A DNA stretch of 44,000 nucleotides from an uncultured Campylobacter sp. (GCA_900539505.1 UQCL01000013.1:1-44000); one strand, 5' to 3'. Numbered from the stretch's first letter, positions 8,200 to 17,502 are shown. Notes: generated by a model not told the origin, from the letters alone. A program made the numbers and translations.

Positions 8200-10001
8200 G
8201 CCGTGCCCTTCATATCGTTTAATCGGTGCGAAAACTCAGGCACGATACGTTTTAGCTTATCCGCGACCTGCGCGTCCTCGCACTCCGAAAGCTCCTCGAT
8301 CTGCGAGCTTAGCTCTTGCAGATCGTATTTTGCGGAGTGGGTTACGAAGATGGATTGATACTTCGTACTCTTGTCGTTTTCGTCGATCAAAAGCTCCTCG
8401 TAAAGCTTCTCTCCAGGGCGCAGGCCTACAAATTTAATGCCCAGCTCCTCCTTGCCGGCAAGCTGCAGCATTCGCTTGGCAAGATCGGCGATCTTTACGG
8501 GCTCGCCCATATCCAGCACGAAAAGCTCGCCGCCCTGCGCGATGGAGGCCGCCTGAAGCACCAGCTGGCACGCCTCGCTAACGAGCATAAAATATCTCGT
8601 AATCTCGGGGTGCGTAACGGTAAGCGGCTCGTTTGCTTCGATCTGGCGTTTAAATTTAGGGATGACGCTGCCGCTTGAGCCGAGCACGTTTCCAAAGCGC
8701 ACCGCGACGATCTGCGTGTCGCTTGCCGCGTCGTTGGAATTTAGCGCGTAAAGCTCGCAGATACGCTTCGTAGTGCCCATAATGTTCGTCGGTCGCACCG
8801 CCTTATCGGTCGAGATCAAAACGACCTTTTTCGCGCCATATTTTTTGGACAGATCGATTACGTTTTTTGTGCCGATGACATTGTTTTTGACCGCTAGATG
8901 CGGGTTAAACTCGCATAGCGGCACGTGCTTATACGCCGCTGCGTGCACGACTACCTCGGGACGAAATTCTGCAAAAACCTCCTCCAGCTCATGGCGATAA
9001 ACGACGTTTATCATCTTTAGCTCGTTGCGCGCGTCCGCGCCGGTCGCTTCGTTGATCGAGTAGAGGTTAAACTCGCTGTGCTCGACCATAATGAGCCTCT
9101 TTGCGCCGAATTTCAAGCATTGCTTGCAAATTTCGCTTCCTATCGTGCCGCCCGCGCCCGTTACCAGCACGATCTTGTCTTTGATAAAATTTTCAATCGC
9201 TTTGGTGTCGAGGTCTTTGGGCTTGCGCGCGAGCAGATCCTCGATCGATACGTCGCGGATCTTTTTGCTCTCATCCTCCAAAAGCGAAAAGAGCTTGATA
9301 TCCTTTAGCCCGTATGCAAAAAGCTCGTCGTAGAGCTCCTTTAGCTCGTCCGGATACAGCGCCAGCGCGATGATTGCGGTTTTGGCGCCGCTATCTTTGA
9401 TCATCTGCGGAATTTCGCTCTTGGCTCTGACGACATAGTTTTCGCAATACGTTCCAACAAGCTCAGGCCGCCCGTCTACGACGCCCACCGGATAGTAGTT
9501 AATATATTTTTGCCGCATACCTTTTAGGACGTGAAAGGTCTTGCTCGTAGCGCCCACGACGATACAAGGCTCGTTATTCGTGATATTTTTCTTCTCACTT
9601 AGAAACATCCTCTTTGAAATTCTAATCCCACCGATTAAAATAAACGAGATCGCCGCATCGATGATGATGACCGAGCGCGGGAACGGGTTAAAAATTTTAC
9701 TCGCCAAGAAAAATAGGATCAAAAAGGTAAGCGCTGCCATAACGTGCGCATAAAAGAGCTTCCTCGCTTCGTATAGTCCGAAAAATCTCCACGGAACTAA
9801 ATAGATCCGCAAAAACCAAAAATAGAAAATTTTAATCGCCGTAAGACTCGAGGCGCTAAGCAGCGCGCCTTTATAAAATTCGTTCGGTATATCTCCGCTA
9901 AATCGCAGCAAAAACGCGATGTAAACGGAGAGGATCGAGATAAAAATATCTCCTAGCAAAAAAAACGCGAAGCGGCTAAATTTAGTCGGTTTTAACAGCA
10001 T
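8196..10001 (-). CDS. pglF: UDP-GlcNAc 4,6-dehydratase (C6), membrane form
   Basis: First enzyme of UDP-diacetylbacillosamine synthesis; converts UDP-GlcNAc to the 4-keto-6-deoxy sugar. 601 residues: four N-terminal membrane helices (about 12-34, 48-70, 84-103, 110-128), a CoA-binding-like domain at 140-250, then the SDR domain with NAD motif TGAGGTIG (281-288). The catalytic stretch STDKA (397-401: T398, D399, K400) is followed by M408 where classical SDRs have Tyr, and K412, exactly the PglF-type active site. The start ATG at 10001 overlaps the pglE stop (TGATG). It ends in hisH. C. jejuni PglF is of similar size (590). Confidence 0.97.
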   Translation of the reverse strand: MLLKPTKFSRFAFFLLGDIFISILSVYIAFLLRFSGDIPNEFYKGALLSASSLTAIKIFYFWFLRIYLVPWRFFGLYEARKLFYAHVMAALTFLILFFLASKIFNPFPRSVIIIDAAISFILIGGIRISKRMFLSEKKNITNNEPCIVVGATSKTFHVLKGMRQKYINYYPVGVVDGRPELVGTYCENYVVRAKSEIPQMIKDSGAKTAIIALALYPDELKELYDELFAYGLKDIKLFSLLEDESKKIRDVSIEDLLARKPKDLDTKAIENFIKDKIVLVTGAGGTIGSEICKQCLKFGAKRLIMVEHSEFNLYSINEATGADARNELKMINVVYRHELEEVFAEFRPEVVVHAAAYKHVPLCEFNPHLAVKNNVIGTKNVIDLSKKYGAKKVVLISTDKAVRPTNIMGTTKRICELYALNSNDAASDTQIVAVRFGNVLGSSGSVIPKFKRQIEANEPLTVTHPEITRYFMLVSEACQLVLQAASIAQGGELFVLDMGEPVKIADLAKRMLQLAGKEELGIKFVGLRPGEKLYEELLIDENDKSTKYQSIFVTHSAKYDLQELSSQIEELSECEDAQVADKLKRIVPEFSHRLNDMKGTA

Positions 10002-11098
10002 CAGATGTTTTCTTTTACGATTTTTACGACGCGCTCGATCGTCTCGTCGCTCATATCGGTGCCGCTAGGCAGGCAAATTCCGCGCTCAAACATATCCTCG
10101 CTCGTGCCGTCAACTACGCTAAGCGCGCCTGCGAAGATGCTTTGCAGATGCATCGGCTTCCAAAGCGGGCGAGATTCGATGTCGGCTTTATTCAGGGCGT
10201 CGATAACCTTTAGATGAGCGTCTTTTTGCTTAAACAGCAGAGTCGTAAGCCATCTATTGCCCTCGCCGCCTTCTACTTCGGGCATAAACTCCACGTCGGT
10301 GCCTCTAAACAGATCCTCGTAAATTTTAAAAATTTCGCGCTTTCTCTTTACACGCTGCGGCAATACCTCCATCTGGCCTACGCCGATAGCGCCTAAGACG
10401 TTGCTTAAGCGGTAGTTATAGCCGTAGTCCTTGTGCTCGTAGTGAAGCAGCGGCTCGCGCGCCTGGGTGCTTAAAAATCTAGCCTTAGCCACTAGCTCTT
10501 CATCGTTTGAGATCAGCATTCCGCCGCCAGAAGTGGTGATGATTTTATTGCCATTGAAGCTTAGTGCGCCGCATTTTCCGATACCACCAAGTGCTTTGCC
10601 CTTATAAAATCCCCCCAGCGCCTCTGCGGCATCCTCGATAACATCAATGCCTTCGTTCGCGCAAATTTCGCATATCTCATCCATCTTCGCAGCCTGTCCG
10701 TAAAGATGCGTAACGACGAGCACCTTTGGCTTTTTCGGCGATTTTTTGATCGCTTCTTTAAGCAGTTTCGGACTTAAATTCCAACTCTCGTCGCTGTCTA
10801 TCAGCACCGGCACGCAGCGCTCGTAAAATATCGGATTTAGCGACGCCATGAAGGTAAACGTGGATCCTAACACCACGTCGCCGTCCTTTACACCGCTGCA
10901 GCGAAGCGCTAGATGAAGCGCCGCCGTGCCTGCGTTTAGCGCCAGCGCGCCGCGCGTGCCAGTGTAGGACTTTACTGCGTCCTCAAAGCGATTGACATAT
11001 TCGCCCAAAGGCGCGATATAGTTGCTTTCAAATACCTTTTTTATATACTCAAGCTCATCGCCGCCCATATTCGGCGGGCTTAAAAATACTCTTGCCAT
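10001..11098 (-). CDS. pglE: UDP-4-amino-sugar aminotransferase (bacillosamine)
   Basis: PLP enzyme that aminates the 4-keto product of PglF using glutamate. DegT/DnrJ/EryC1 family. 365 residues from the chosen start. The PLP lysine is K185 in SFNGNKIITTSGGG and the pyridine-N aspartate is D156 in VIEDAAEA. LNAGTAALHLAL is the phosphate-binding end. A longer frame begins at 11164, but the strong AAGGAAGG site lies before the ATG at 11098 and MARVFLSPP matches the family N-terminus. The gene follows pglD after 117 non-coding bases, and its stop overlaps pglF. Confidence 0.97.
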   Translation of the reverse strand: MARVFLSPPNMGGDELEYIKKVFESNYIAPLGEYVNRFEDAVKSYTGTRGALALNAGTAALHLALRCSGVKDGDVVLGSTFTFMASLNPIFYERCVPVLIDSDESWNLSPKLLKEAIKKSPKKPKVLVVTHLYGQAAKMDEICEICANEGIDVIEDAAEALGGFYKGKALGGIGKCGALSFNGNKIITTSGGGMLISNDEELVAKARFLSTQAREPLLHYEHKDYGYNYRLSNVLGAIGVGQMEVLPQRVKRKREIFKIYEDLFRGTDVEFMPEVEGGEGNRWLTTLLFKQKDAHLKVIDALNKADIESRPLWKPMHLQSIFAGALSVVDGTSEDMFERGICLPSGTDMSDETIERVVKIVKENI

Positions 11099-11215
11099 CT
11101 CTATCCTTCCTTGATCTTTAAATTTAACCTCGCGCGATGCAGGGCTAAATTTAGCTTTCGGCATTAAAATTTAAATGCTCGGATTTTATCACTTTTAATG
11201 CTATAAATTTTAAAT

Positions 11216-11815
11216 TCAGCTATTTTTTTTGATCACGCGAGCGGGCACGCCTACGGCTACGCTGTTGCTAGCTATGTCGCGCACGACCGCAGCGCCCGCG
11301 CCGATGATACAGCGCTGCCCGATACTTAGCCTTTGAATGACGCTAGCGCCAATACCGATGTGCGAAAACGCCCCCACCTTCACGCCGCCCGCAAGCGCCG
11401 CGTTTGGGCTAATGTGCGCAAACTCGCCGATCTCGCACTCATGCTCGATCACGACGCCTGAATTGATTATCGCGCCGCGACCGATTTTAGCTCGCGTGTT
11501 TATCACGGCGCCGGGCATTACGACTGCGCCCTCGCCGATAGCGGCGCTTGGGCTAACGATGGCGCTTTGATGAATTAGCGTCGCTATCTCAAAACCGGCG
11601 CGCGCTACTCTCTCTTGAATCTTTGCGCGGGTTTTATTATCGCCGATTGCAATTATTACGGGGTGCTTCGGCAGATCCTCGCTAAATTTAAGCCCCGCCG
11701 CGTCGTCTAAAAAAACGACCTCGTTAAATTTAGCCCCGCGCGCGGCTAGCGCGACATCCGCGACCACCAGCCCGTGTCCGCTCGCGCCATAAACGTAAAT
11801 TTTAGTTGTGTCCAT
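11216..11815 (-). CDS. pglD: UDP-N-acetylbacillosamine N-acetyltransferase
   Basis: Acetylates the C4 amine of the PglE product with acetyl-CoA, giving UDP-diacetylbacillosamine. 199 residues. The N-terminal Rossmann-like part starts YVYGASGHGLVVADV (UDP site), then a left-handed beta-helix of hexapeptide repeats spans about 83-190. The catalytic pair falls at His125-Glu126 (VIEHECEIGEF), the same numbers as in C. jejuni PglD. GGAG lies 8 bases before the ATG. The gene overlaps the end of pglC by 14 bases, so the two are translationally coupled. Confidence 0.97.
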   Translation of the reverse strand: MDTTKIYVYGASGHGLVVADVALAARGAKFNEVVFLDDAAGLKFSEDLPKHPVIIAIGDNKTRAKIQERVARAGFEIATLIHQSAIVSPSAAIGEGAVVMPGAVINTRAKIGRGAIINSGVVIEHECEIGEFAHISPNAALAGGVKVGAFSHIGIGASVIQRLSIGQRCIIGAGAAVVRDIASNSVAVGVPARVIKKNS

Positions 11816-12407
11816 TAAATTTCTCCGTCGTCGCCATGCCCTCTTTATTCACGCCCTCTTTCGCAAGCACTTTTTTGATCGTCAAAAGCGCGATCTTAAG
11901 ATCGAGCGCGAAGCTTAAATTCTGCGCGTAATAGGTATCGAACTCAAATTTTTTCTCCCAGCTGATCGCGTTGCGTCCGTTTACCTGCGCAAGCCCCGTG
12001 ATGCCCGGGCGCACGCTGTGTCGCAGGCGCTGCTGCGGCGAATAAAGCGGCAAATATTCGATCAGCAGCGGGCGCGGTCCGATGAAGCTCATATCGCCTT
12101 TTAGCACGTTGAAAAGCTGCGGCAGCTCATCCAGGCTTAGCGCGCGGATCTTTTTGCCGTATTCATTGAGCCGCGCCTCGTCTGGCAGAAGCTCGCCGTC
12201 CGCGCCGCGCTCGTCGCTCATCGTTTTAAATTTGTAAATTTTAAAAATTTGCTCATCAAGCCCAGGGCGAGATTGCGTAAAAATCGCGCTTTTGCTAATG
12301 TGCTTGCGGATCAAAAACCACGTAAGCGCCATCACGGGCGAAACCAAAATGATCAAAACCAAAGCCGCCGTAAAATCGAGCGCGCGCTTTAAAAAACACC
12401 TATACAT
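11802..12407 (-). CDS. pglC: Undecaprenyl-phosphate diacetylbacillosamine-1-phosphotransferase
   Basis: Monotopic phosphoglycosyl transferase that moves phospho-diacetylbacillosamine onto undecaprenyl phosphate and so starts the lipid-linked glycan. 201 residues, the minimal catalytic form. A re-entrant hydrophobic helix at about 10-33 includes the SPVM kink. The catalytic Asp93-Glu94 dyad lies in LSLDELPQLFNVL, and GDMSFIGPRPLL and PGITGLAQVNGRN are the substrate loops. It overlaps pglA by 8 bases upstream and pglD by 14 bases downstream, a tight operon. Confidence 0.97.
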   Translation of the reverse strand: MYRCFLKRALDFTAALVLIILVSPVMALTWFLIRKHISKSAIFTQSRPGLDEQIFKIYKFKTMSDERGADGELLPDEARLNEYGKKIRALSLDELPQLFNVLKGDMSFIGPRPLLIEYLPLYSPQQRLRHSVRPGITGLAQVNGRNAISWEKKFEFDTYYAQNLSFALDLKIALLTIKKVLAKEGVNKEGMATTEKFNGHN

Positions 12408-13527
12408 CGATAAATTTCCTATAAACCTCTAAATATTTTTCCGTGACGATCTTTTCGTCGTAATTTGCAAGCACCATCTCGCGCCCGTTTCGCCCTAGCC
12501 TCTCGCAAAGCGCAGCATCGTCCAATAAAATTTCGATCTTTCGCGCAAGATCATTCGCGTCGCGAGTGCGGCAGATTAAGCCGTTGACGCCATCTTGCAC
12601 GGCCTCGACGCAGCCGCTACAGTCGCTTACCACGCAGGCTCGCGCCATACTCATCGCCTCTAAAACCGTGCGCGGAAAGCCCTCCTTGTAGCTAGGAAGT
12701 GCCAGCAGGTAACTAGCCTTCAAAAGCTCCGGCACATCGTTTCTAGCGCCTAGATAATGCACCGCACCGCTTCGCAAAAACGCAGGATCGGCGGTGCTTT
12801 TATTGCCCGCAAAGCCCTCGCCTACGAAGACAAATTTTGCATCCGATCGATCTTTTAAAATTTCTGCTGCTTCGTAGAATTCTCTCACGCCCTTATGCCA
12901 CATAGCGCGAGCTATCATCAGCACGATCTTTTTGCCGTGCAAATCCTCGCCCAGATCCGCCGCACTAACGATTTTGGGATTGAATCTTTCAGCATCTACG
13001 CCTACACTTTTAATCCTTATGACCTTTTGCTTCGCAATAAGCCCGCGAGATAGCATATAATCGGGATCGGCATCGTTTACAAATACGCAAGCATCCGCCT
13101 GCGAAAATGAAAATTTATAAAGCTTCTCCAAAACCGCTCGCACAAGCCTTGTTTTAATATCATCGTCGATATAAAAGCTGCCCAGCCCCTCGACTAAGTT
13201 TATCACATATTTTATACCCGCCTCTCGAGCCGCCAGCGTACCAAACACGTTTGATTTGTGCGCGGCTGTTTGCAGCAGGTCCAAATTTAGCCTCTTTAGC
13301 TCGCGCGCAAGGGCTTTGGTGTTGCTAAATACGGTAAGCGGATTTAGGCTAGCTCGATCAAGATCGTAGGTTACGGCATTAAAATCGTGTGCTAAATCCT
13401 GCGTATAAGCGCCACGAGGGGCAATTGCAAAAACCTTGTGCCCACGCTCTTTTAAAGCCTGCATTATCGGGCGGCGAAAGAAATGTAAGCTCATATCGGC
13501 ATGGCTTAAAAACCCTATGCGAGCCAT
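12400..13527 (-). CDS. pglA: N-acetylgalactosaminyltransferase PglA (GT4)
   Basis: Adds the first GalNAc, alpha-1,3, to undecaprenyl-PP-diacetylbacillosamine on the cytoplasmic face. GT4 retaining fold, 375 residues. ARIGFLSHADMSLHFFR matches the C. jejuni start, AAHKSNVFGTLAA and LVEGLGSFYIDDD are PglA-specific, and the EX7E donor motif is in YKEGFPRTVLEA. Two ATGs compete. AAGGA touches the one at 13536 but sits 9 bases before the one at 13527, so the latter is preferred. An out-of-frame 17-codon ORF with its own strong ribosome site runs across this start (13568-13515) and may control it. Confidence 0.96.
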   Translation of the reverse strand: MARIGFLSHADMSLHFFRRPIMQALKERGHKVFAIAPRGAYTQDLAHDFNAVTYDLDRASLNPLTVFSNTKALARELKRLNLDLLQTAAHKSNVFGTLAAREAGIKYVINLVEGLGSFYIDDDIKTRLVRAVLEKLYKFSFSQADACVFVNDADPDYMLSRGLIAKQKVIRIKSVGVDAERFNPKIVSAADLGEDLHGKKIVLMIARAMWHKGVREFYEAAEILKDRSDAKFVFVGEGFAGNKSTADPAFLRSGAVHYLGARNDVPELLKASYLLALPSYKEGFPRTVLEAMSMARACVVSDCSGCVEAVQDGVNGLICRTRDANDLARKIEILLDDAALCERLGRNGREMVLANYDEKIVTEKYLEVYRKFIDV

Positions 13528-13568
13528 CTGTTGCATTCCTTGTTTAGCGTTGCAAGATTAAATTTCAT
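13515..13568 (-). CDS. Possible 17-codon upstream ORF overlapping pglA start
   Basis: Reading ATGAAATTTAATCTTGC onward gives MKFNLATLNKECNRWLA and a TAG. AAGGAG lies exactly 6 bases before the ATG, a better site than that of pglA itself. The ORF ends 13 bases inside pglA in another frame, so ribosomes finishing it could re-initiate at pglA. It could equally be a chance ORF in the 73-base pglB-pglA spacer; there is no homology to judge by. Confidence 0.3.
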   Translation of the reverse strand: MKFNLATLNKECNRWLA

Positions 13569-13600
13569 AAATTTCTCCTTAGCTTGCGGCAAAATTTTAT

Positions 13601-16381
13601 CTAGCGCTTTAATTTATAAACTTTCACAGCAGGGCTTAAGATCACAGGCTCGAATAGCTCTGGTCTATATCTTTCAAATACAAAAAGCTGAATATAGCTT
13701 GAGTTTAGCATCGTCTTATCTAGCAGCAAAAATCGCCCGTAATCGCGCATGAAAATCACGTAAAATTGCGCGCTGCTGTCCATATTAAACTCTTTTACCG
13801 AAAGCTTGCCGTTCGCGTCGTAGCTCGTTTCGTAAAAGGTATTGATCGCAAATTTTCTGCCGCTATACTCTAAATTTAAAAGGCTAGACGAGATCGAAAA
13901 GCCGTTGTCCATATGCACGCCGCTTTGATCCTGAACAAACCTATCGCTCGTTATGAAAAACGGCTCGCCCAGCTGCTTGCCGTCGGTGATGTCGATGTTT
14001 GAAAACTGCGTGACGACAGGGAAGATATTCATCATACGATCGGGCAGGATGTAGTAGATGTCGCGCGTAGGCCTTGGCGGCTTAAAATCGGCCAGTCCCA
14101 AACTTAAGATAAAATCATTTACATCGGTCGCGTTGTAGTCTTTTAAAATTTGCTTTAGCTTGTTTGGAATTTTTTCGCTATATCCGCGCTCGGTGTATTC
14201 GACATCCAGGCGCGCCATATTTGCGGAACTCATCTGATCTTTAAAAAGCGCGAAGCTAACGGGGAAATTATCGTTGCCGAGGTGTTTGCCGCCGTCGATG
14301 AGGGTCTTTACATCGCTGTAATAGCGTATGCCGTATCCGTAGTCCCACCACGAAAGCGCGTAATCCTCGCGCTTCGCTTTATCTTTAAGCTCATCGAGCA
14401 CTCGCACTTCGCTTTGATAAAAGACCGTATCGACCTTGTACGAGACGATGTGCTGCCACGCGGGATAGATCGCAAGCGCCGTTAAAATAAGCAGTATCGC
14501 GCGTCCCGCGATCTTTGGCAGATCCAAGCGCTTTACGCAAAAATACAAAATATATCCGAAACTTAACCCCATTACGCCCACTGCATAGATCGTAAATCTA
14601 AGGCCCGCTTTGTTTGCCGCAAAGCCCAAAAGCAAAAGCGGAATCGAGAGCAAAAATTCCTTATGCCTAAAGCAAAGCACCAAATATCCGATTGCCGCGA
14701 TCACGAAAACCGCGACGTGCGAGCTGATGCGCTCCATAAAGATCTTAGGTGGCACGATGCCAGATTCTTGGATCGTTTGATTGACGTTGAAAAAATGAAA
14801 TGCCGTATCGGCATTGTCCGCAAAGGAGCGGAAGATATAAAATTTCGCCTGAAATATGATCGGGCTAAGACCTCCGTTTGCGACGAAAAAGACTACGGCA
14901 AGCGCGCCGATAATCGCTAAAATTTTAAAATTTAATAGCTTTCCTCTAAACGCAAAGAGCCAAAATAGCGTAAGCGAGATTAAAATTTTTGCCACCAAAG
15001 GCGTGGAGCACAAAGCGATCAAAATGATAATCATCGCTTCGTAATTTACCGCACTTTTTCGCTTAAAAATCAGCGTGTAGGCGAAAAATATGGCGAGCAT
15101 CATGGAATTTAGCGAGAAGCTGGACGGATACCACCACATATAAAATATCACAAACGCGCCCAGCCAAAACAGCGTGCTGCGCGAACCGCGCGTGCAAATG
15201 CGGATGAGCGCCCACAAAATACACATCGCAAGTACGATATTTAGCATATCGGTATCGTAATACCCCGCCATAGTGCGGTTGTAGTAGCTATTCGCCACGC
15301 TCGCGACAAGCGCGCCGATGAAGCCTGCGCGCATGCAGCGAAACTCGCTTGAGATCAGCAAGATCGGCACTACGATGAGCGAGCTAAACAAAGCCGGCAG
15401 ATAAACGAAGATCGTCTCGATTTTAAAGGGCAAAATTTCAGCCAAAAACGCCGTCACGATCGAAAGCGGCGCGCTAAAGTAGCTAAGATCGTTGGGCTGA
15501 TGAAAGCCGGCGAGTCGGTCGCGCGCGCCCTCTGCGAAGGCGTAGCCGTCGTTTGTGTTTATCATCAGCTCGCCGTCCCAAAAAAAGTAGTTCACAAAAC
15601 CGCTCGCCCAGTGCACCCACCACATACGAAACGCCACGCTAAAGGCAAATGCAAACAAAATCATCAGCAAAATATGCTTGGAAAACTCATAATTTTTTAT
15701 AAAGCCAAAAATTCTGCGCCTAGCAGGAAGCGCGCCAGCTGACTGATTTTTAGAATTCTGGGAATTTTCTGTTGTGGGGCTTTTAGAATTATCAGAATTT
15801 ATGCCGTTTGTAGAATTTAAAGCACTTGCGGAATTCGCATTTTTAAATTTAGCCAAATTAGCGGCTTTTGCGGAATTTTTATTTGTAGAGTTCGCAACGC
15901 CAGCGGAATTTTTATTTGTAGAATTTTTGCTCGTGGAATTCGCAGTGCCTTTCAAATTTGAGTTTGTAGAATTTGCGCCTGCGGAATTTTCAGAATTTAC
16001 CGAGGTAGAATTTCGTCCGCTTGATTTTTTAGCCTTTTTGGATTTTTTTTGTGCTCGCATTTTTGCAGAAACAGCGCGCGCTTGGTCGTCGCTTAAATTT
16101 TTAACGCCAGCGTGCGCGGAATTTTTGCTCGCAGAATTTTTTGCATCAAGCGCGGAATTTTTATCGCTCTGAGGCGCGGTATCCTCGCTACCCTTAAGCT
16201 CAGCATTTTCGCCGCTAAAATTCTCTCCGCCACCTGCGGAATACCCTGCGTCAAAATTTCCCTCACTAGCAAAATTTTCGCTTAGGGCAGCTTTGTCGGC
16301 ACCCATTGATTGCGCGCCTTTTTGATCGTCCGATCCTTCGTCGATCTCTCTAACGCTAAAAGCCTTTTTTTCTTCACCCAC
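13601..16381 (-). CDS. pglB: Oligosaccharyltransferase PglB with long N-terminal extension
   Basis: Transfers the lipid-linked glycan to Asn of D/E-x-N-x-S/T in the periplasm. 926 residues against 713 in C. jejuni. Residues about 228-926 match PglB: catalytic Asp278 in NTNDGYAFAEG, TIQE (536-539) external loop, WWDYG (678-682), MxxI-type motif in DRMMNIF (783-786), and about 13 membrane helices between 236 and 645. A sequon DYNAT (Asn750) matches the site that is glycosylated in C. jejuni PglB itself. Residues 1-227 are an extra cytoplasmic tail rich in Asn, Ser, Lys and Ala (about 70-215 with many KNS/NST units). It appears to be genuinely translated: the GTG at 16381 has AAGGA 8 bases upstream, the stop of pglJ is 2 bases away, and the frame has no stop. 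There is no alternative start with a good site at the core domain. Confidence 0.96.
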   Translation of the reverse strand: MGEEKKAFSVREIDEGSDDQKGAQSMGADKAALSENFASEGNFDAGYSAGGGENFSGENAELKGSEDTAPQSDKNSALDAKNSASKNSAHAGVKNLSDDQARAVSAKMRAQKKSKKAKKSSGRNSTSVNSENSAGANSTNSNLKGTANSTSKNSTNKNSAGVANSTNKNSAKAANLAKFKNANSASALNSTNGINSDNSKSPTTENSQNSKNQSAGALPARRRIFGFIKNYEFSKHILLMILFAFAFSVAFRMWWVHWASGFVNYFFWDGELMINTNDGYAFAEGARDRLAGFHQPNDLSYFSAPLSIVTAFLAEILPFKIETIFVYLPALFSSLIVVPILLISSEFRCMRAGFIGALVASVANSYYNRTMAGYYDTDMLNIVLAMCILWALIRICTRGSRSTLFWLGAFVIFYMWWYPSSFSLNSMMLAIFFAYTLIFKRKSAVNYEAMIIILIALCSTPLVAKILISLTLFWLFAFRGKLLNFKILAIIGALAVVFFVANGGLSPIIFQAKFYIFRSFADNADTAFHFFNVNQTIQESGIVPPKIFMERISSHVAVFVIAAIGYLVLCFRHKEFLLSIPLLLLGFAANKAGLRFTIYAVGVMGLSFGYILYFCVKRLDLPKIAGRAILLILTALAIYPAWQHIVSYKVDTVFYQSEVRVLDELKDKAKREDYALSWWDYGYGIRYYSDVKTLIDGGKHLGNDNFPVSFALFKDQMSSANMARLDVEYTERGYSEKIPNKLKQILKDYNATDVNDFILSLGLADFKPPRPTRDIYYILPDRMMNIFPVVTQFSNIDITDGKQLGEPFFITSDRFVQDQSGVHMDNGFSISSSLLNLEYSGRKFAINTFYETSYDANGKLSVKEFNMDSSAQFYVIFMRDYGRFLLLDKTMLNSSYIQLFVFERYRPELFEPVILSPAVKVYKLKR

Positions 16382-16383
16382 GC

Positions 16384-17502
16384 CTATTTTCCTTCGTCGA
16401 TTTGTTCTATTTTTGCGATCAGCTCGCTTGCTATCCGTTTTTTATCGAAAAACGAGGCTCTAATTTTAGCCTTTTTCTCATAAAATTTTACATAATTTTC
16501 ATCATCCAGCGCTTTTTGCATCGCCGCTTGAGTGCTTTCTAGATCGTTCACGCCCACCAGTACGCCCCATTCGCTCTGCCCCATAAGCTCGCGCGCACCG
16601 CTTTGATGATCGCTTGAAATTACGAGCTTGCCGCATGCAAGAGCCTCGATGAGCGCGTTTGAAAACCCCTCAAAAAGGCTTACGAAGACGAACGCATAGC
16701 ATCTAGCCATATATTTATACGGGTTTGCGTCAAAGCCCAAAAGCTTCACGCGGCCGCTCAAGCCCAGCTCCTCTATCAGAGCCTCAAGCTCGGCTCGCAG
16801 TACGCCGTCGCCCAAGATCAACAGGTCTTTGTCATTATTTTTTAAATTTGCATACGCACGGATCAAAAGCGCGTGGTTTTTGCCAGCATCGAGCCTACCG
16901 ACGCTTAGGAAAAACGGCCGCTCCTGCGCGATAGGCTCGCTAGCTTTGCGACTGATCTCATCAAGATTGATCGCGTTATACAGCACGCTCATCTTGCGCT
17001 CGTCGATCCCGAAATTATCCGCTAGATCGCGCAGATTTCCAAGCGAGTTTGGAAAGATAAAATCGGCCTTCGGATAGAGCTTACGCAGCAAAAGCTTTGA
17101 AATTTTGGATTTGAAGCTCGGCTCTTTATACAGCACCGACGGCGTCGAGCATTCGTTAAAAATCATAGTGCCGCGCAGCCCGTAAATTCGCGCCAGCGCC
17201 GCCACGTAACACGGGCGGTTCATCCAAACGAAGTGGATGTCGATGCCCAGCCTCTCGCATAGTTTTTTGTAGCGCAGCGCCAAAAACGGCAGCTTTGCGA
17301 GCTTCAGCAGTCCATTTTCAAAAGGGGCTGATTTTTCGATGAAATGGATCTGCACGCCGCTTGGAATTTCATAAAAAATCCTCTCGTTCATCAGCACCAG
17401 ATGCACTTCGTAGCGTGCCGTAAGCTCGCCTAAGAGGTTACTTACGACGCGTTCGGCGCCGCCTCCTGCCATCGAATATATAAAAACGCTTAATTTCTTC
17501 AT
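16384..17502 (-). CDS. pglJ: N-acetylgalactosaminyltransferase PglJ (GT4)
   Basis: Adds the second GalNAc to the lipid-linked glycan. GT4, 372 residues. It aligns through its length with my memory of C. jejuni PglJ: KLSVFIYSMAGGGAERVV at the start, HLVLMNERIFYEIP, INAC-type NECSTPSVLY, YPKADFIFPNS and LSVGRLDAGKNHALLIRAYA. The EX7E motif is FEGFSNALIEA. The site AAAAGG is 8 bases before ATG 17502. It is directly followed by pglB (2 bases). In front of it is a 250-base spacer with repeated AAATTT, the largest gap inside the pgl cluster. Confidence 0.95.
   Translation of the reverse strand: MKKLSVFIYSMAGGGAERVVSNLLGELTARYEVHLVLMNERIFYEIPSGVQIHFIEKSAPFENGLLKLAKLPFLALRYKKLCERLGIDIHFVWMNRPCYVAALARIYGLRGTMIFNECSTPSVLYKEPSFKSKISKLLLRKLYPKADFIFPNSLGNLRDLADNFGIDERKMSVLYNAINLDEISRKASEPIAQERPFFLSVGRLDAGKNHALLIRAYANLKNNDKDLLILGDGVLRAELEALIEELGLSGRVKLLGFDANPYKYMARCYAFVFVSLFEGFSNALIEALACGKLVISSDHQSGARELMGQSEWGVLVGVNDLESTQAAMQKALDDENYVKFYEKKAKIRASFFDKKRIASELIAKIEQIDEGK

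Noticed and set aside
15774..16172. 132-codon plus-strand frame with repeated FVEFA
   Set aside because: It is the antisense of the PglB low-complexity tail; repeats of GGAATTTTT lack stops on both strands. No ribosome site.
13601..16381. Frameshift or assembly error joining a separate Asn-rich gene to pglB
   Set aside because: The frame is continuous, the GTG has its own ribosome site, and similar inserts occur in other proteins, so a single local error does not explain it.
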